Of a DNA stretch of 64,000 nt, positions 26,274-35,259 are shown piece after piece (the stretch's first letter is position 1; every line of letters starts with the position of its first letter). The translations under genes were made by a program, and so were the position numbers. The notes under the pieces were generated by a model, which saw only the letters and a list, made by a program, of their open reading frames with translations, did not search any database and was not told where the DNA came from. The DNA is from Chloroflexus aggregans DSM 9485 (GTDB lineage: Bacteria; Chloroflexota; Chloroflexia; Chloroflexales; Chloroflexaceae), in the NCBI RefSeq assembly GCF_000021945.1, contig NC_011831.1, positions 3,733,353 to 3,797,352 of the forward strand, read 5' to 3'.

Positions 26274-27062
26274 ATGCTCCGCTACCTTCGCCTGTTTGCC
26301 CTCTTTGCTCACAATAGCTTACAAATCGCCCTCGAGTATCGAGTCAATTTTGTCACCGCCCTGTTTCAGAGCACCTTGTGGCTCGCATGGGGTGTGCTCG
26401 GTACGCTCGTGTTCTTCCAGTTTAGCGGCACGCTCGGCGGCTGGACGTTGCCGCAAGCGTTGCCGGTTGTCGGTCTCTTTCGTATCTTCGAGGGCTTGAT
26501 CGATGGTATTATGCGCCCCAACATTACCCGCATCGTCGAACATATTCAGAAAGGGACACTCGATTTTGTGTTAGTCAAGCCGGTTGATAGCCAATTTATG
26601 GCGTCACTGCGCCAGATTAATCTGCTTGTGCTACCCGATCTGCTAGTGGGCTTTGGATTGATCGGTTACGGTCTCTGGATGGGGCGGATGTGGCCGACGC
26701 CGCTGCAACTGCTCGCCTTCGCCTTCCTGCTCGCCTGCGGGATCGTGATGGCATACGCGATTTGGATGTTGCTGGTGACAACTGCCTTCTGGCTGGTGCA
26801 AGTCGAGAATGTCACCGAACTGCTCACTGCCATCTATGAGACGGGGCGCTTTCCGGTAACGGTCTATAGCCCGACGATCCGATTGGTTTTGACGTTTATC
26901 ATCCCAATCGCCTTCCTCACCACCTTCCCGGCAGCGGCACTCATCGGTCTGCTGGATCCGCTCTACCTTGCGCTCGCGCCGGTAGTCGCCGGTGTGTTAC
27001 TCCTGGCGTCGCGCTTGTTTTGGCGTGTTGGACTACGCTCATACACGAGCGCCTCATCATAA
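26274..27062 (+). CDS. ABC-2 type transporter permease (DUF990-like)
   Basis: 262 residues from the ATG at 26274, with six predicted membrane helices. The pattern LRLFALFAHNSLQIALEYRVNF, then a PVGLFRIFEGLIDGI-like segment and FVLVKPVDSQFMASL, is that of the DUF990 / ABC2_membrane_6 permeases. These usually sit in operons with an ATPase and a second permease. Neither partner is adjacent here, so it is an orphan permease or works with subunits encoded elsewhere. The longer frame from 26067 carries a non-membrane leader that I reject. It converges with folC, leaving 5 bp between stops. Confidence 0.78.
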   Translation: MLRYLRLFALFAHNSLQIALEYRVNFVTALFQSTLWLAWGVLGTLVFFQFSGTLGGWTLPQALPVVGLFRIFEGLIDGIMRPNITRIVEHIQKGTLDFVLVKPVDSQFMASLRQINLLVLPDLLVGFGLIGYGLWMGRMWPTPLQLLAFAFLLACGIVMAYAIWMLLVTTAFWLVQVENVTELLTAIYETGRFPVTVYSPTIRLVLTFIIPIAFLTTFPAAALIGLLDPLYLALAPVVAGVLLLASRLFWRVGLRSYTSASS

Positions 27063-27067
27063 CCAAT

Positions 27068-28384
27068 CTAATCTGCCACCGCCAACCCCAACGCCTCGCG
27101 TGCTGCACCGGCTACAAACAGCGAACCGGTAACGCAGATCAGGTCAGCGGGTCCGGCTAAGGTGCGTGCTGTCGCAATCGCTTCGGCCACGACAGGCACG
27201 ATGGTCATGGGCGCACTCGCGAACGGTTCAACCTCAGCCGCGATGCGGTCGAGGTCCATCGCTTTGGGATGGCTCGAACGGGTAATGATGATGTGATCGG
27301 CGTGTGGAGCGAGTGCGGCAGCGATGGCAGCAATATCTTTATCGCGGGATGTACCGAGCACGAGAATAAACCGGCGATGTGGTAATTCTTGCTCGATAGC
27401 CTGCCACAACTTTACTGCCGAATCACCATTGTGGGCACCATCGATGAGGATACGCGGTCGACCATCGATCACCTCAAACCGGCCCGGCCACCACGCTTCG
27501 GCTAACCCGCGCCGGATCGCGGCATCGTCAATCGCAATCCCCTGCCCGCGCAACAGCAACGCTGCTCCCATCGCCAACCGCGCATTTTCTCGTTGGAACG
27601 TGCCGTGCAACTTGCCCGGCTGCGGCGGGGCGGGATAAGCCAGTCGTGTTGTCGTCCCAACCCATGGCTCAACTGCTGGTTCGGCCGCAAGCCAGAGTGG
27701 TGCGCCAACCATCTGCGCTTCAGCCGCAATCACTTCGGCGGCATCGGCCTGTTGGGGGACACTAATCGCCGGTTGCCCAGAACGGATAATTCCGGCTTTG
27801 TTAAAAGCTATCTTGTCTAACGTTGGTCCTAGTATTGCCATGTGGTCATAGCTGATCGAGGAAATCACTGCGACCAGCGGTGTGATCGTCGCCGCCGCGT
27901 CATACCTTCCCCCCAAACCAACCTCGACGACGGCCAAATCGACCTGTTCGGCGACAAAATGGCGCATCGCCATCACAAAACCAATATCGAACGTGCTAGG
28001 CCGGCCATAGGTCGCTCCGTCAAACCCCTCTACCACCGGCAGTACTGCATTGACTAACTCGACCAGCGTCTGCTGACTAATCGGCTCACGGTCAATCTGG
28101 ATCCGTTCGCGGTACGAGCTAAGGTGTGGTGATGTCCACAACCCCACCTTCAGCCCGGCGGCGCGGGCCATTGCTTCGATCATCGCGCAGGTGCTGCCTT
28201 TGCCTTTGGTACCGGCTACCACAACGGCACGTAATTGTTGGTGTGGATTGCCGGCATCGCGTAACAATGCGGTAATTCGATCTAGTCCGCGTTGGGCAAT
28301 CGCGGGATCGGGCGATCCTTGGCGGGTGGGATCGATGAAACTGTAGATGTAGTCTAGTGCCGCCTGGTAGGTCGTGATGGACAT
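27068..28384 (-). CDS. folC: Folylpolyglutamate synthase / dihydrofolate synthase
   Basis: 438 residues, Mur-ligase superfamily. Adds glutamates to folates and, in many bacteria, makes dihydrofolate from dihydropteroate. VVAGTKGKGSTCAMIE is the ATP loop, TSPHLSSYRERIQID the folate-binding segment and RILIDGAHNGDS the Mur-ligase motif. I take the ATG at 28384; the frame can also start two codons earlier at a TTG. Confidence 0.94.
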   Translation of the reverse strand: MSITTYQAALDYIYSFIDPTRQGSPDPAIAQRGLDRITALLRDAGNPHQQLRAVVVAGTKGKGSTCAMIEAMARAAGLKVGLWTSPHLSSYRERIQIDREPISQQTLVELVNAVLPVVEGFDGATYGRPSTFDIGFVMAMRHFVAEQVDLAVVEVGLGGRYDAAATITPLVAVISSISYDHMAILGPTLDKIAFNKAGIIRSGQPAISVPQQADAAEVIAAEAQMVGAPLWLAAEPAVEPWVGTTTRLAYPAPPQPGKLHGTFQRENARLAMGAALLLRGQGIAIDDAAIRRGLAEAWWPGRFEVIDGRPRILIDGAHNGDSAVKLWQAIEQELPHRRFILVLGTSRDKDIAAIAAALAPHADHIIITRSSHPKAMDLDRIAAEVEPFASAPMTIVPVVAEAIATARTLAGPADLICVTGSLFVAGAAREALGLAVAD

Positions 28385-28503
28385 AGCCAACCCTGAATCG
28401 TAACGTCGCGCATTGCCGGCGAGGGCTGATGGGCGACGGATGGATGTCGTTGGTGTATGATACCATTGCCAGGCGAAGGTGAGGATGGGCAGGCAAGGGT
28501 GAA

Positions 28504-28534
28504 CGTAGAGCCGTTGTCATACAACGGCTCTACG
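28504..28534 (-). terminator. Strong hairpin after the two-peptidase gene
   Basis: Perfect 14-bp stem CGTAGAGCCGTTGT / ACAACGGCTCTACG with a 3-nt loop, 26 bp past the stop at 28560 on the minus strand. No clear U-tract. Confidence 0.6.
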
Positions 28535-28559
28535 CGCAGGGGCTATTGTGTGTACGTGG

Positions 28560-31424
28560 CTAGCGTGCAGTCATCGGGATGAACGTGGTGTAGATGTTCA
28601 GTCGGCGCGCTTGCGGCAAACCGGTTGAGAATACCACCGAAGTGTTCCCAGCCGAGTCGCGGAACTGAACATAATACGTGCCGGCCAGTGGTGCTGTGAC
28701 ATATCGGCTGAACGGTTGCCAGATGTTACTCTGTTCGGCATTCGTCCAAACTCGCATCTCTGTCACGGTGCCGGCTGCACTTTGAGCGGCGAGTTCAAGC
28801 ACCATCTCTGTGCTGGTATTCCGATATGGGGCAATCGCACCAGTAATAGTGGTGCCATTGAGCAAAGGCGGACTGGCGAGCGGTTCGATTGGGTCAACCT
28901 CTGCGGCTTGGCTCGCAGAATCGGTCGCCTCTTCGGCAAGGCTGGCTGGCAGCGGCGCCGGCGTACCGGTGTAGATACGCATACTGCTTGGCCGATAGTT
29001 TCTCCAGTAGCTCAGTGCGTTGGCCAGCGTCGTGTATGCACCATTGCGTAATCCCGGATCGTGGACGGTGTAATTGGCCGGATTCGAGCCGCTACCGCCC
29101 AGAACCACGATGAAGTGCATATTACCGTCGCTTTTTTGCAATTCGAGAATCACCGGACCTTTTCTTAGTTCCGCCTCCAGATTGGGATAGCTGAATGCTG
29201 GCCATTTCACCCAGCGCAGCTTATTGTTGGTGCAAGTACGCACCTGCGGGCTTGACCAGTACAACGGACATGCATGCGCTCCCAAACAAGAGTTCATCGT
29301 TCCTGGGTTGTGGTCAACTCCATAGTAACGCGCGACCATAGTGAGCGATGTCAAGGCGCACCCGATTCGGCCGATAGTGTAATTACAGTCCGTAGCATAC
29401 GAGGGCCGGTTCATCATTTGCCCACTCCATCGCGGATCGTACTGCGAGTAATAGGGTACTCGCCAGACGTTCGGCGCTGGAGTTGGTGGTGGTGGTGGCG
29501 TTGGTATCGGAGCGACTACAGCGTAATATAACGTCCGCCGGCTGCTGCTGGCACTGTCAGCCGCGCCATCGTTGGTTTGTGCGTACCACGAATACACCCC
29601 TATTTTTGGCAATTGCACTGTCCAGCTTGGGCTATCAATCCAGCCGGAGTTAGCTTGCCATGAGTTGTCAGATGAGGTGATGATGAAGCGGAATTTACGG
29701 CTTGAGTTCGGCCAATTGTCCGGATCGCCACCGTCGGACGCTTGCAAGGTAACGGTAGCCGTATTGACGGTCGCGTTGTGATCTGGACTAATCAGATTAG
29801 GCGGGTTGGGTGGGCGGTTGGGGGTGTAGGTAAATGTGCGCAGGGGAGCAGGATCACTCATCGCAGCTCCGTCCCCGGCGTAGACTGTCCAAGTATAGCT
29901 GCCCTCCCCCGGTAGTTGGACGGTCCAACTGGTGCTTGTGATCCAGCCGGAGTCAGTTCGCCACGAGTTATCCGATTTAGCGATGTGGAAGCTGTAATTA
30001 CGCTGGGGAGCAGGCCAGTTGTCGGGGTCGCCGGCATCGGCCACTTGGAGGGTGACACTGGCCGTTCTGATGGTTGCACCGTTTTCTGGGCTAATGAGGT
30101 GTGGCGGGTTGGGTGGGCGGTTGGGGATGTAGGTAAATGTGCGCAGGGGAGCAGGATCACTCATCGCAGCTCCGTCCCCGGCGTGGACCGTCCAAGTATA
30201 GCTCCCCTCGCCCGGCAGTTCGACGGTCCAACTGGTGCTTGTGATCCAGCCTGATTCGACACGCCAGGAGTTGTCAGATTTAGTAATGATGAAGAAGTAA
30301 TCACGCCAAGAACGCGGTCCGTTATCGGGGTCGCCGGCATCTTCCATGTGTAAAGTAACGGTATTCGTTCTGATGATTGCGCCATCTTCCGGGCTAACGA
30401 GACGGGGCGGGTTGGGTTTAATATTACCACTTCCAGTGGCGCCTTCATTGGTGATCAGTCCGGGTCCTTCAATCACATTGAGGTTACTGTCATTGCGAAC
30501 ACATTGACGATTCCCGTCGCGAATTCGGGTCATACAACCGTTGAAATCGCCGGGAAGCGCACTGACAGTCCAGCCACCGATGTCAATGCCGTCAATTGGT
30601 ATCCGCGTCCCGCCACGCGAGATCCAAAAATGAACGTGCGCACCGGTCACATAACTACCGAGACATCTAGTACCGGTGCCAATCATACCGATATAGGTGT
30701 ACCGATCGACCGGAGTCCCGTTAGCGACAGCAATCCCCGAAAGGTGGTAATAATTGGTGCTAAAACCGCCGGGGTGGTCGATCCGCACGAGATCCGAACT
30801 TTGACCGCATGGAGTATAGGCTACTCCCTCTCGTGCGGCTCGTACACGACCACCAATGACAGCAAAATCGAGAGCTGCCCTTGAAATACCGTGTGGGCCA
30901 CTGGTTAACCACCACGTCTCGCCAACCGCCCATGGCAGGTTGAGGTCCATTGACCCATCACCGCTCAATTGCGCCGTCGTTGGCATTGTTGACCACTGTT
31001 CCGGCGTCAAGAGGTTTCTGGGGATTTGCGTGAGCGCTTGCTCAAAGGCAGCAGAGTGTTCGAGCGCTACTTGCCAGGTGCCGTTGCTTTGCTCGGCAAA
31101 GAAGAGCAGGATACGTGGAGCCGTCTCTTCATCTGGTGCGTTATCCGAGGCGGGTTGGGGAATAATTGCAACGGAACCGAAGACCCATGCTTTGACTTGT
31201 GAAATTGGTGAGACAATGATCTGCGCTGTTGCCGCATTCGGGTGTTGCGCACTGACTGCCGCGCTCACTGCCTGTTCTAACGCAGGATTAAGTGCAGGTG
31301 AAGCGCTGGCGGTCTCACTGCGGAGCGTGAAGAAGAACTGGACGAAGAGGATACTCGTCACTGCCAACACGACCGTTCCGAACAGTAACCGGTTCAGAAA
31401 AGGTTCTGGCTTGCTCGATTGCAT
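28560..31424 (-). CDS. Exported protein with M23 peptidase, three beta-repeats and C39-like peptidase
   Basis: 954 residues. An N-terminal membrane anchor or signal (FLNRLLFGTVVLAVTSILF) leads into an M23/LytM-like domain (~residues 150-290). Its zinc-type residues appear as SGPHG, ALDF and HVHFW. Three tandem ~95-residue Ig/Fn3-like repeats follow, each with PPNPP.LISP.. and SWTV.LPGEGSYTW. A Pro-rich linker precedes a C39_2-like papain fold (VPYYSQYDPRWSG, IGCALTSLTMVARYYG with the candidate Cys, HFIVVLGG, VHDPGL). A C-terminal beta-domain ends the protein. It probably cleaves peptidoglycan or proteins outside the cell. Confidence 0.8.
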   Translation of the reverse strand: MQSSKPEPFLNRLLFGTVVLAVTSILFVQFFFTLRSETASASPALNPALEQAVSAAVSAQHPNAATAQIIVSPISQVKAWVFGSVAIIPQPASDNAPDEETAPRILLFFAEQSNGTWQVALEHSAAFEQALTQIPRNLLTPEQWSTMPTTAQLSGDGSMDLNLPWAVGETWWLTSGPHGISRAALDFAVIGGRVRAAREGVAYTPCGQSSDLVRIDHPGGFSTNYYHLSGIAVANGTPVDRYTYIGMIGTGTRCLGSYVTGAHVHFWISRGGTRIPIDGIDIGGWTVSALPGDFNGCMTRIRDGNRQCVRNDSNLNVIEGPGLITNEGATGSGNIKPNPPRLVSPEDGAIIRTNTVTLHMEDAGDPDNGPRSWRDYFFIITKSDNSWRVESGWITSTSWTVELPGEGSYTWTVHAGDGAAMSDPAPLRTFTYIPNRPPNPPHLISPENGATIRTASVTLQVADAGDPDNWPAPQRNYSFHIAKSDNSWRTDSGWITSTSWTVQLPGEGSYTWTVYAGDGAAMSDPAPLRTFTYTPNRPPNPPNLISPDHNATVNTATVTLQASDGGDPDNWPNSSRKFRFIITSSDNSWQANSGWIDSPSWTVQLPKIGVYSWYAQTNDGAADSASSSRRTLYYAVVAPIPTPPPPPTPAPNVWRVPYYSQYDPRWSGQMMNRPSYATDCNYTIGRIGCALTSLTMVARYYGVDHNPGTMNSCLGAHACPLYWSSPQVRTCTNNKLRWVKWPAFSYPNLEAELRKGPVILELQKSDGNMHFIVVLGGSGSNPANYTVHDPGLRNGAYTTLANALSYWRNYRPSSMRIYTGTPAPLPASLAEEATDSASQAAEVDPIEPLASPPLLNGTTITGAIAPYRNTSTEMVLELAAQSAAGTVTEMRVWTNAEQSNIWQPFSRYVTAPLAGTYYVQFRDSAGNTSVVFSTGLPQARRLNIYTTFIPMTAR

Positions 31425-31746
31425 GGCGTCCCCCCTGTGGCTGGTTGATTAAACGAACCTTTCTTGCTGGTGGGTTGCGGCAGATCAGCTAAGCATGGGG
31501 GAAGGATGCAGAGTGGGAAGAGTGCCTATCGATTGCCTGCAATTGAATCGTAGCTAGCGCAGAGTAGCCAAGCAATATTCTAAAATTAGGATATTTGTGT
31601 AGTATCGCTAGGGCTAATGTTTAGTGGGTTGCCGGTTATCTTGCGAACGGTATGGTGCAAGCTAGAAGTGCGATCTTTCTCACAGTACGATCTCGGTATA
31701 TCGAACATTGCACCTTTACCATGACGTTCTCCTTTGCCCACGTACA
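31425..31746. other. Divergent intergenic region
   Basis: AT-richer spacer between the two-peptidase gene (minus, with a GGGGGGA ribosome binding site next to its ATG) and nurA (plus). I see no gene, and no repeat in it. Confidence 0.4.
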
Positions 31747-31775
31747 TTGACAGACCGTACCGAATCATCTATCCT
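31747..31775 (+). promoter_or_regulatory. Promoter of the nurA / HAS-barrel pair
   Basis: Consensus TTGACA (31747-31752), a 17-bp spacer and TATCCT (31770-31775), 33 bp before the nurA ATG. Confidence 0.75.
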
Positions 31776-31808
31776 AAACAATACGAACAGGTGAGCGAAG
31801 GAGTCGGC

Positions 31809-33020
31809 ATGAGTCTTAATCTCGCTGCACTCGGTGAACAGGTTCGTGTGATGGGCCAGACTGCTGCCCGTGAAGCGCCACAGCGTGATCGGCGTCTTGA
31901 TGACGTGCGCCAACGCTATCTGGCCGAGGTCGGTCAGGAAGATACATGGCATACCGCGGTTGAGTTAAGTTCACCGTCGTTCAATTGGCTATTGGCCGAT
32001 CCGGTTGAGGCGCTCGATACGGTGGGCGATTTGCCACCTATACCCAACGACTATGCAATCGTGGCGACCGATGGCTCGCATCTCGATGTCGACCGCCACG
32101 GTGAGGTTGATTGTTACTTAATCAACATTGGACAGGTCTATATCCGGTATGGGACCAACCCGGAAGCTCGGCTCGAATCGCTACCGCGCCTCTTCTTTAC
32201 CGAAGATGAGCTGTTTTTGACCGATGACACGCGCCGCATTCCCATCGAAGGTGCGGTACTGAGTATGCGGCGTGATGTTGAGGAAGGTTTGGCGCTGGCA
32301 CGATTAGCCACCCACTATCTGACCGATCTGAACCTCCCACGCTTAGCACTACAAGATGGCACCTTGATCCGATGGGCCTTGGCGAATGCCGACGCGAAGG
32401 TCCGCGATCACTTTTTGCGGCAGTATTTGTCGTATCTCAACGAGATGCAGGAGCGCGCCATCCCGGTCGCTTCGTACATCAGTCGCAGTCGCTCGCCAGA
32501 GGTGATGGGGTTGGTCCGGTTGATGCTGTGCCCTGATGTGAATGTCAAAGCGCAGCGCGGGGCAAATTGCGCCCAGTGCAGTGATGCCAGGCAGGGATTC
32601 ACCCCTTCGTGTATGGTATGCCAAGACTTGATCGACGCCGATCTGTTTGCGCCGCGTTTGCGTGAAGGTCAGCGCAGTCCTATTTTTCGCTCAATGAGCC
32701 GGATTAGTGTTGAGCGGTACGAACAGCACGCGATTCACTTCTTCTTTATGCGGATCGGTCGTGAATTGGTCCGGGTTGAGTTTCCGCGTTGGGTGATGGA
32801 TACGCCGCAGTTTATCGATCAGATCCATGCGTTGGTGTACGATCAAGCCACGCGCGGCCTGGGCTATCCGATTGCCTTGCAGCGTGCTCACGAACAAGCG
32901 GTGATTCGCAGTGCCGAGCGGCGGGTGTTTGAGCAGATGGTCGCCGGTGCGCTCCAGCGCGCCCAAGCGCCGGCTGGCGTTTCGGCCAAGCGTGAGAGTA
33001 AGCAGTTTGTGCAGGGATGA
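31809..33020 (+). CDS. nurA: NurA-domain DNA nuclease
   Basis: 403 residues. IVATDGSHLDVDRHG is the NurA metal-binding start (DGS), with further acidic residues in LQDGTLIRWAL and a C-terminal FPRWVMD segment. In archaea NurA is a 5'-3' nuclease acting with the HerA translocase in DNA end resection. A Cys quartet (CAQC, then CMVC) in the middle may bind zinc. The ATG at 31809 follows GAAGGAG. The next gene overlaps its stop by 4 bp, and no HerA ATPase is encoded within the window. Confidence 0.82.
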   Translation: MSLNLAALGEQVRVMGQTAAREAPQRDRRLDDVRQRYLAEVGQEDTWHTAVELSSPSFNWLLADPVEALDTVGDLPPIPNDYAIVATDGSHLDVDRHGEVDCYLINIGQVYIRYGTNPEARLESLPRLFFTEDELFLTDDTRRIPIEGAVLSMRRDVEEGLALARLATHYLTDLNLPRLALQDGTLIRWALANADAKVRDHFLRQYLSYLNEMQERAIPVASYISRSRSPEVMGLVRLMLCPDVNVKAQRGANCAQCSDARQGFTPSCMVCQDLIDADLFAPRLREGQRSPIFRSMSRISVERYEQHAIHFFFMRIGRELVRVEFPRWVMDTPQFIDQIHALVYDQATRGLGYPIALQRAHEQAVIRSAERRVFEQMVAGALQRAQAPAGVSAKRESKQFVQG

Positions 33021-33640
33021 TACTCATGACGATGCCGCAAAATGGCCGGATCGGTGAAATTATCGAGTCTTCGACGACTCAGTTTGTCGCTGCGACATAC
33101 GAATTGTTGGCTGCGCCGCCGTTTGGCGCGTTGGTGCGGGCCACGACTCGCGATCAGGCATTGGTGGTCTATGGGCTGGTGTTTGATATTCACACCGGCA
33201 GCCGCGAACCGGGTGGTCGGGCGATTGTGCGTGGCCGCACGTACAGTGGGCATTATCTCTATGATGATGAAATCTACCGCGCCCATCCCGATCTCGGCGA
33301 GGTGCTGCAAACCGAGTTCGCTGCACTAACGGTCGGTTACACCCTCGATGGGCGTTTGTTTCAACGCCTGCCGCCCCAGCCGCCACCGGTGCATTATTCG
33401 GTCTACCCCTGTGAGCCACCCGAATTGGCGCAGTTCGGCGAGCAACTCGATTTTTTGCGCACCATTTTGCTTGCTCCCGGTGTGCCGGGTGATGAGGTAT
33501 TGACGGCTGCGGTGCGGTCCATTGCTGCTGTACGTCGTGATGGACCTGCCTATCTGGTGCGGGTTGGCCGTGAATTGGCTCGTCTGCTCAAAGAAGATTA
33601 TGACCGGTTGACGGCGTTATTGCACCAGATCAAACCGTGA
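33017..33640 (+). CDS. HAS-barrel-like protein coupled to nurA
   Basis: 207 residues (or 204 from a second ATG at 33026). The start GRIGEIIESSTTQFVAATYE resembles the N-terminal HAS-barrel that HerA ATPases share with ATP synthase subunits. No Walker A or B motif follows, so it is not itself HerA. The rest is helical. Its ATG overlaps the nurA stop as ATGA, so the two are made together. It may be a HerA-like clamp or adaptor; the assignment is tentative. Confidence 0.6.
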   Translation: MILMTMPQNGRIGEIIESSTTQFVAATYELLAAPPFGALVRATTRDQALVVYGLVFDIHTGSREPGGRAIVRGRTYSGHYLYDDEIYRAHPDLGEVLQTEFAALTVGYTLDGRLFQRLPPQPPPVHYSVYPCEPPELAQFGEQLDFLRTILLAPGVPGDEVLTAAVRSIAAVRRDGPAYLVRVGRELARLLKEDYDRLTALLHQIKP

Positions 33641-33863
33641 AACCCAGGATCGGTTCCGTAGCATCACCAGGCTTGCCATATGCAGCGCGGTAGTAGCCGG
33701 AGCGCTGTTGCTGGTGCCCAACCGGCTCAATGGAGTTCGTCCGTTCCCCAGCCTGGCTCTGTGCCGTATCAATGTTGCGAACTAGCGTGCTGGGAGGCTT
33801 CAGTCGTGCGCGATGCAGTACGGCAATGATCATACCCGGTTCTGTGGACTGCATCCTATGGAT
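33641..33863. other. Spacer between the nurA operon and the 134-bp array
   Basis: GC-rich; no gene or clear promoter seen. It is not a recognisable extra copy of the 134-bp unit. Confidence 0.4.
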
Positions 33864-35200
33864 TCCGGCAGACCCGGTGCCGGACCCTTGTAGCCCGTGG
33901 CAGACCCGGTGCCGGACACCTGTTGCGTATCGCCGGCACTGACCGCGAGGAGTGGGTGTGTGAACGCTACCGGGTCGGGTGCGATCATCTCACCGCTTGG
34001 GTAATCGCCCGTTCCTGTGACGTGTGGCGTCCGGCAGACCCGGTGCCGGACACCTGTTGCGTATCGCCGGCGCCGACCGCGAGGAGTGGGTGTGTGAACG
34101 CTACCGGATCGGGTGCGATCATCTCACCGCTTGGGTAATCGCCCGTTCCTGTGACGTGTGGCGTCCGGCAGACCCGGTGCCGGACACCTGTTGCGTATCG
34201 CCGGCGCCGACCGCGAGGAGCGGGTGTGTGAACGCTACGGGATCGGGTGCGATCATCTCACCGCTTGGGTAATCGCCCGTTCCTGTGACGTGTGGCGTCC
34301 GGCAGACCCGGTGCCGGACACCTGTTGCGTATCGCCGGCGCCGACCGCGAGGAGCGGGTGTGTGAACGCTACCGGGTCGGGTGCGATCATCTCACCGCTT
34401 GGGTAATCGCCCGTTCCTGTGACGTGTGGCGTCCGGCAGACCCGGTGCCGGACACCTGTTGCGTATCGCCGGCGCCGACCGCGAGGAGCGGGTGTGTGAA
34501 CGCTACTGGATCGGGTGCGATCATCTCACCGCTTGGGTAATCGCCCGTTCCTGTGACGTGTGGCGTCCGGCAGACCCGGTGCCGGACACCTGTTGCGTAT
34601 CGCCGGCGCCGACCGCGAGGAGCGGGTGTGTGAACGCTACCGGGTCGGGTGCGATCATCTCACCGCTTGGGTAATCGCCCGTTCCTGTGACGTGTGGCGT
34701 CCGGCAGACCCGGTGCCGGACACCTGTTGCGTATCGCCGGCACTGACCGCGAGGAGCGGGTGTGTGAACGCTACTGGGTCGGGTGCGATCGTCTCACCGC
34801 TTGGGTAATCGCCCGTTCCTGTGACGTGTGGCGTCCGGCAGACCCGGTGCCGGACACCTGTTGCGTATCGCCGGCGCCGACCGAGAGGAGTGGGTGTGTG
34901 AACGCTACTGGGTCGGGTGCGATCGTCTCACCGCTTGGGTAATCGCCCGTTCCTGTGACGTGTGGCGTCCGGCAGACCCGGTGCCGGACACCTGTTGCGT
35001 ATCGCCGGCGCCGACCGAGAGGAGTGGGTGTGTGAACGCTACCGGGTCGGGTGCGATCATCTCACCGCTTGGGTAATCGCCCGTTCCTGTGACGTGTGGC
35101 GTCCGGCAGACCCGGTGCCGGACACCTGTTGCGTATCGCCGGCGCCGACCGCGAGGAGCGGGTGTGTGAACGCTACTGGATCGGGTGCGATCATCTCACC
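33864..35200. repeat. Tandem array of ~10 units of 134 bp
   Basis: Eight complete units of exactly 134 bp plus partial units at both ends. Unit boundaries (GACGTGTGGCGTCC) fall at 34019, 34153, 34287, 34421, 34555, 34689, 34823, 34957 and 35091; the first partial unit starts near 33899, and the last breaks off at ~35200. Each unit holds the hairpin TCCGGCA / TGCCGGA with a 7-nt loop; one extra hairpin copy stands at 33864-33884. 134 is not a multiple of 3, so no protein repeat is encoded. The 82-codon frames seen in each unit are a by-product. Function unknown. Confidence 0.95.
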
Positions 35201-35259
35201 TCTTGCCCTAACATCTGCTATCATACGCATCGAGAATCTGCTCTGTCACGGAGAAGGTC

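Noticed and set aside
33864-35200. CRISPR array
   Set aside because: The whole 134-bp unit repeats with no unique spacers, and no cas genes are near.
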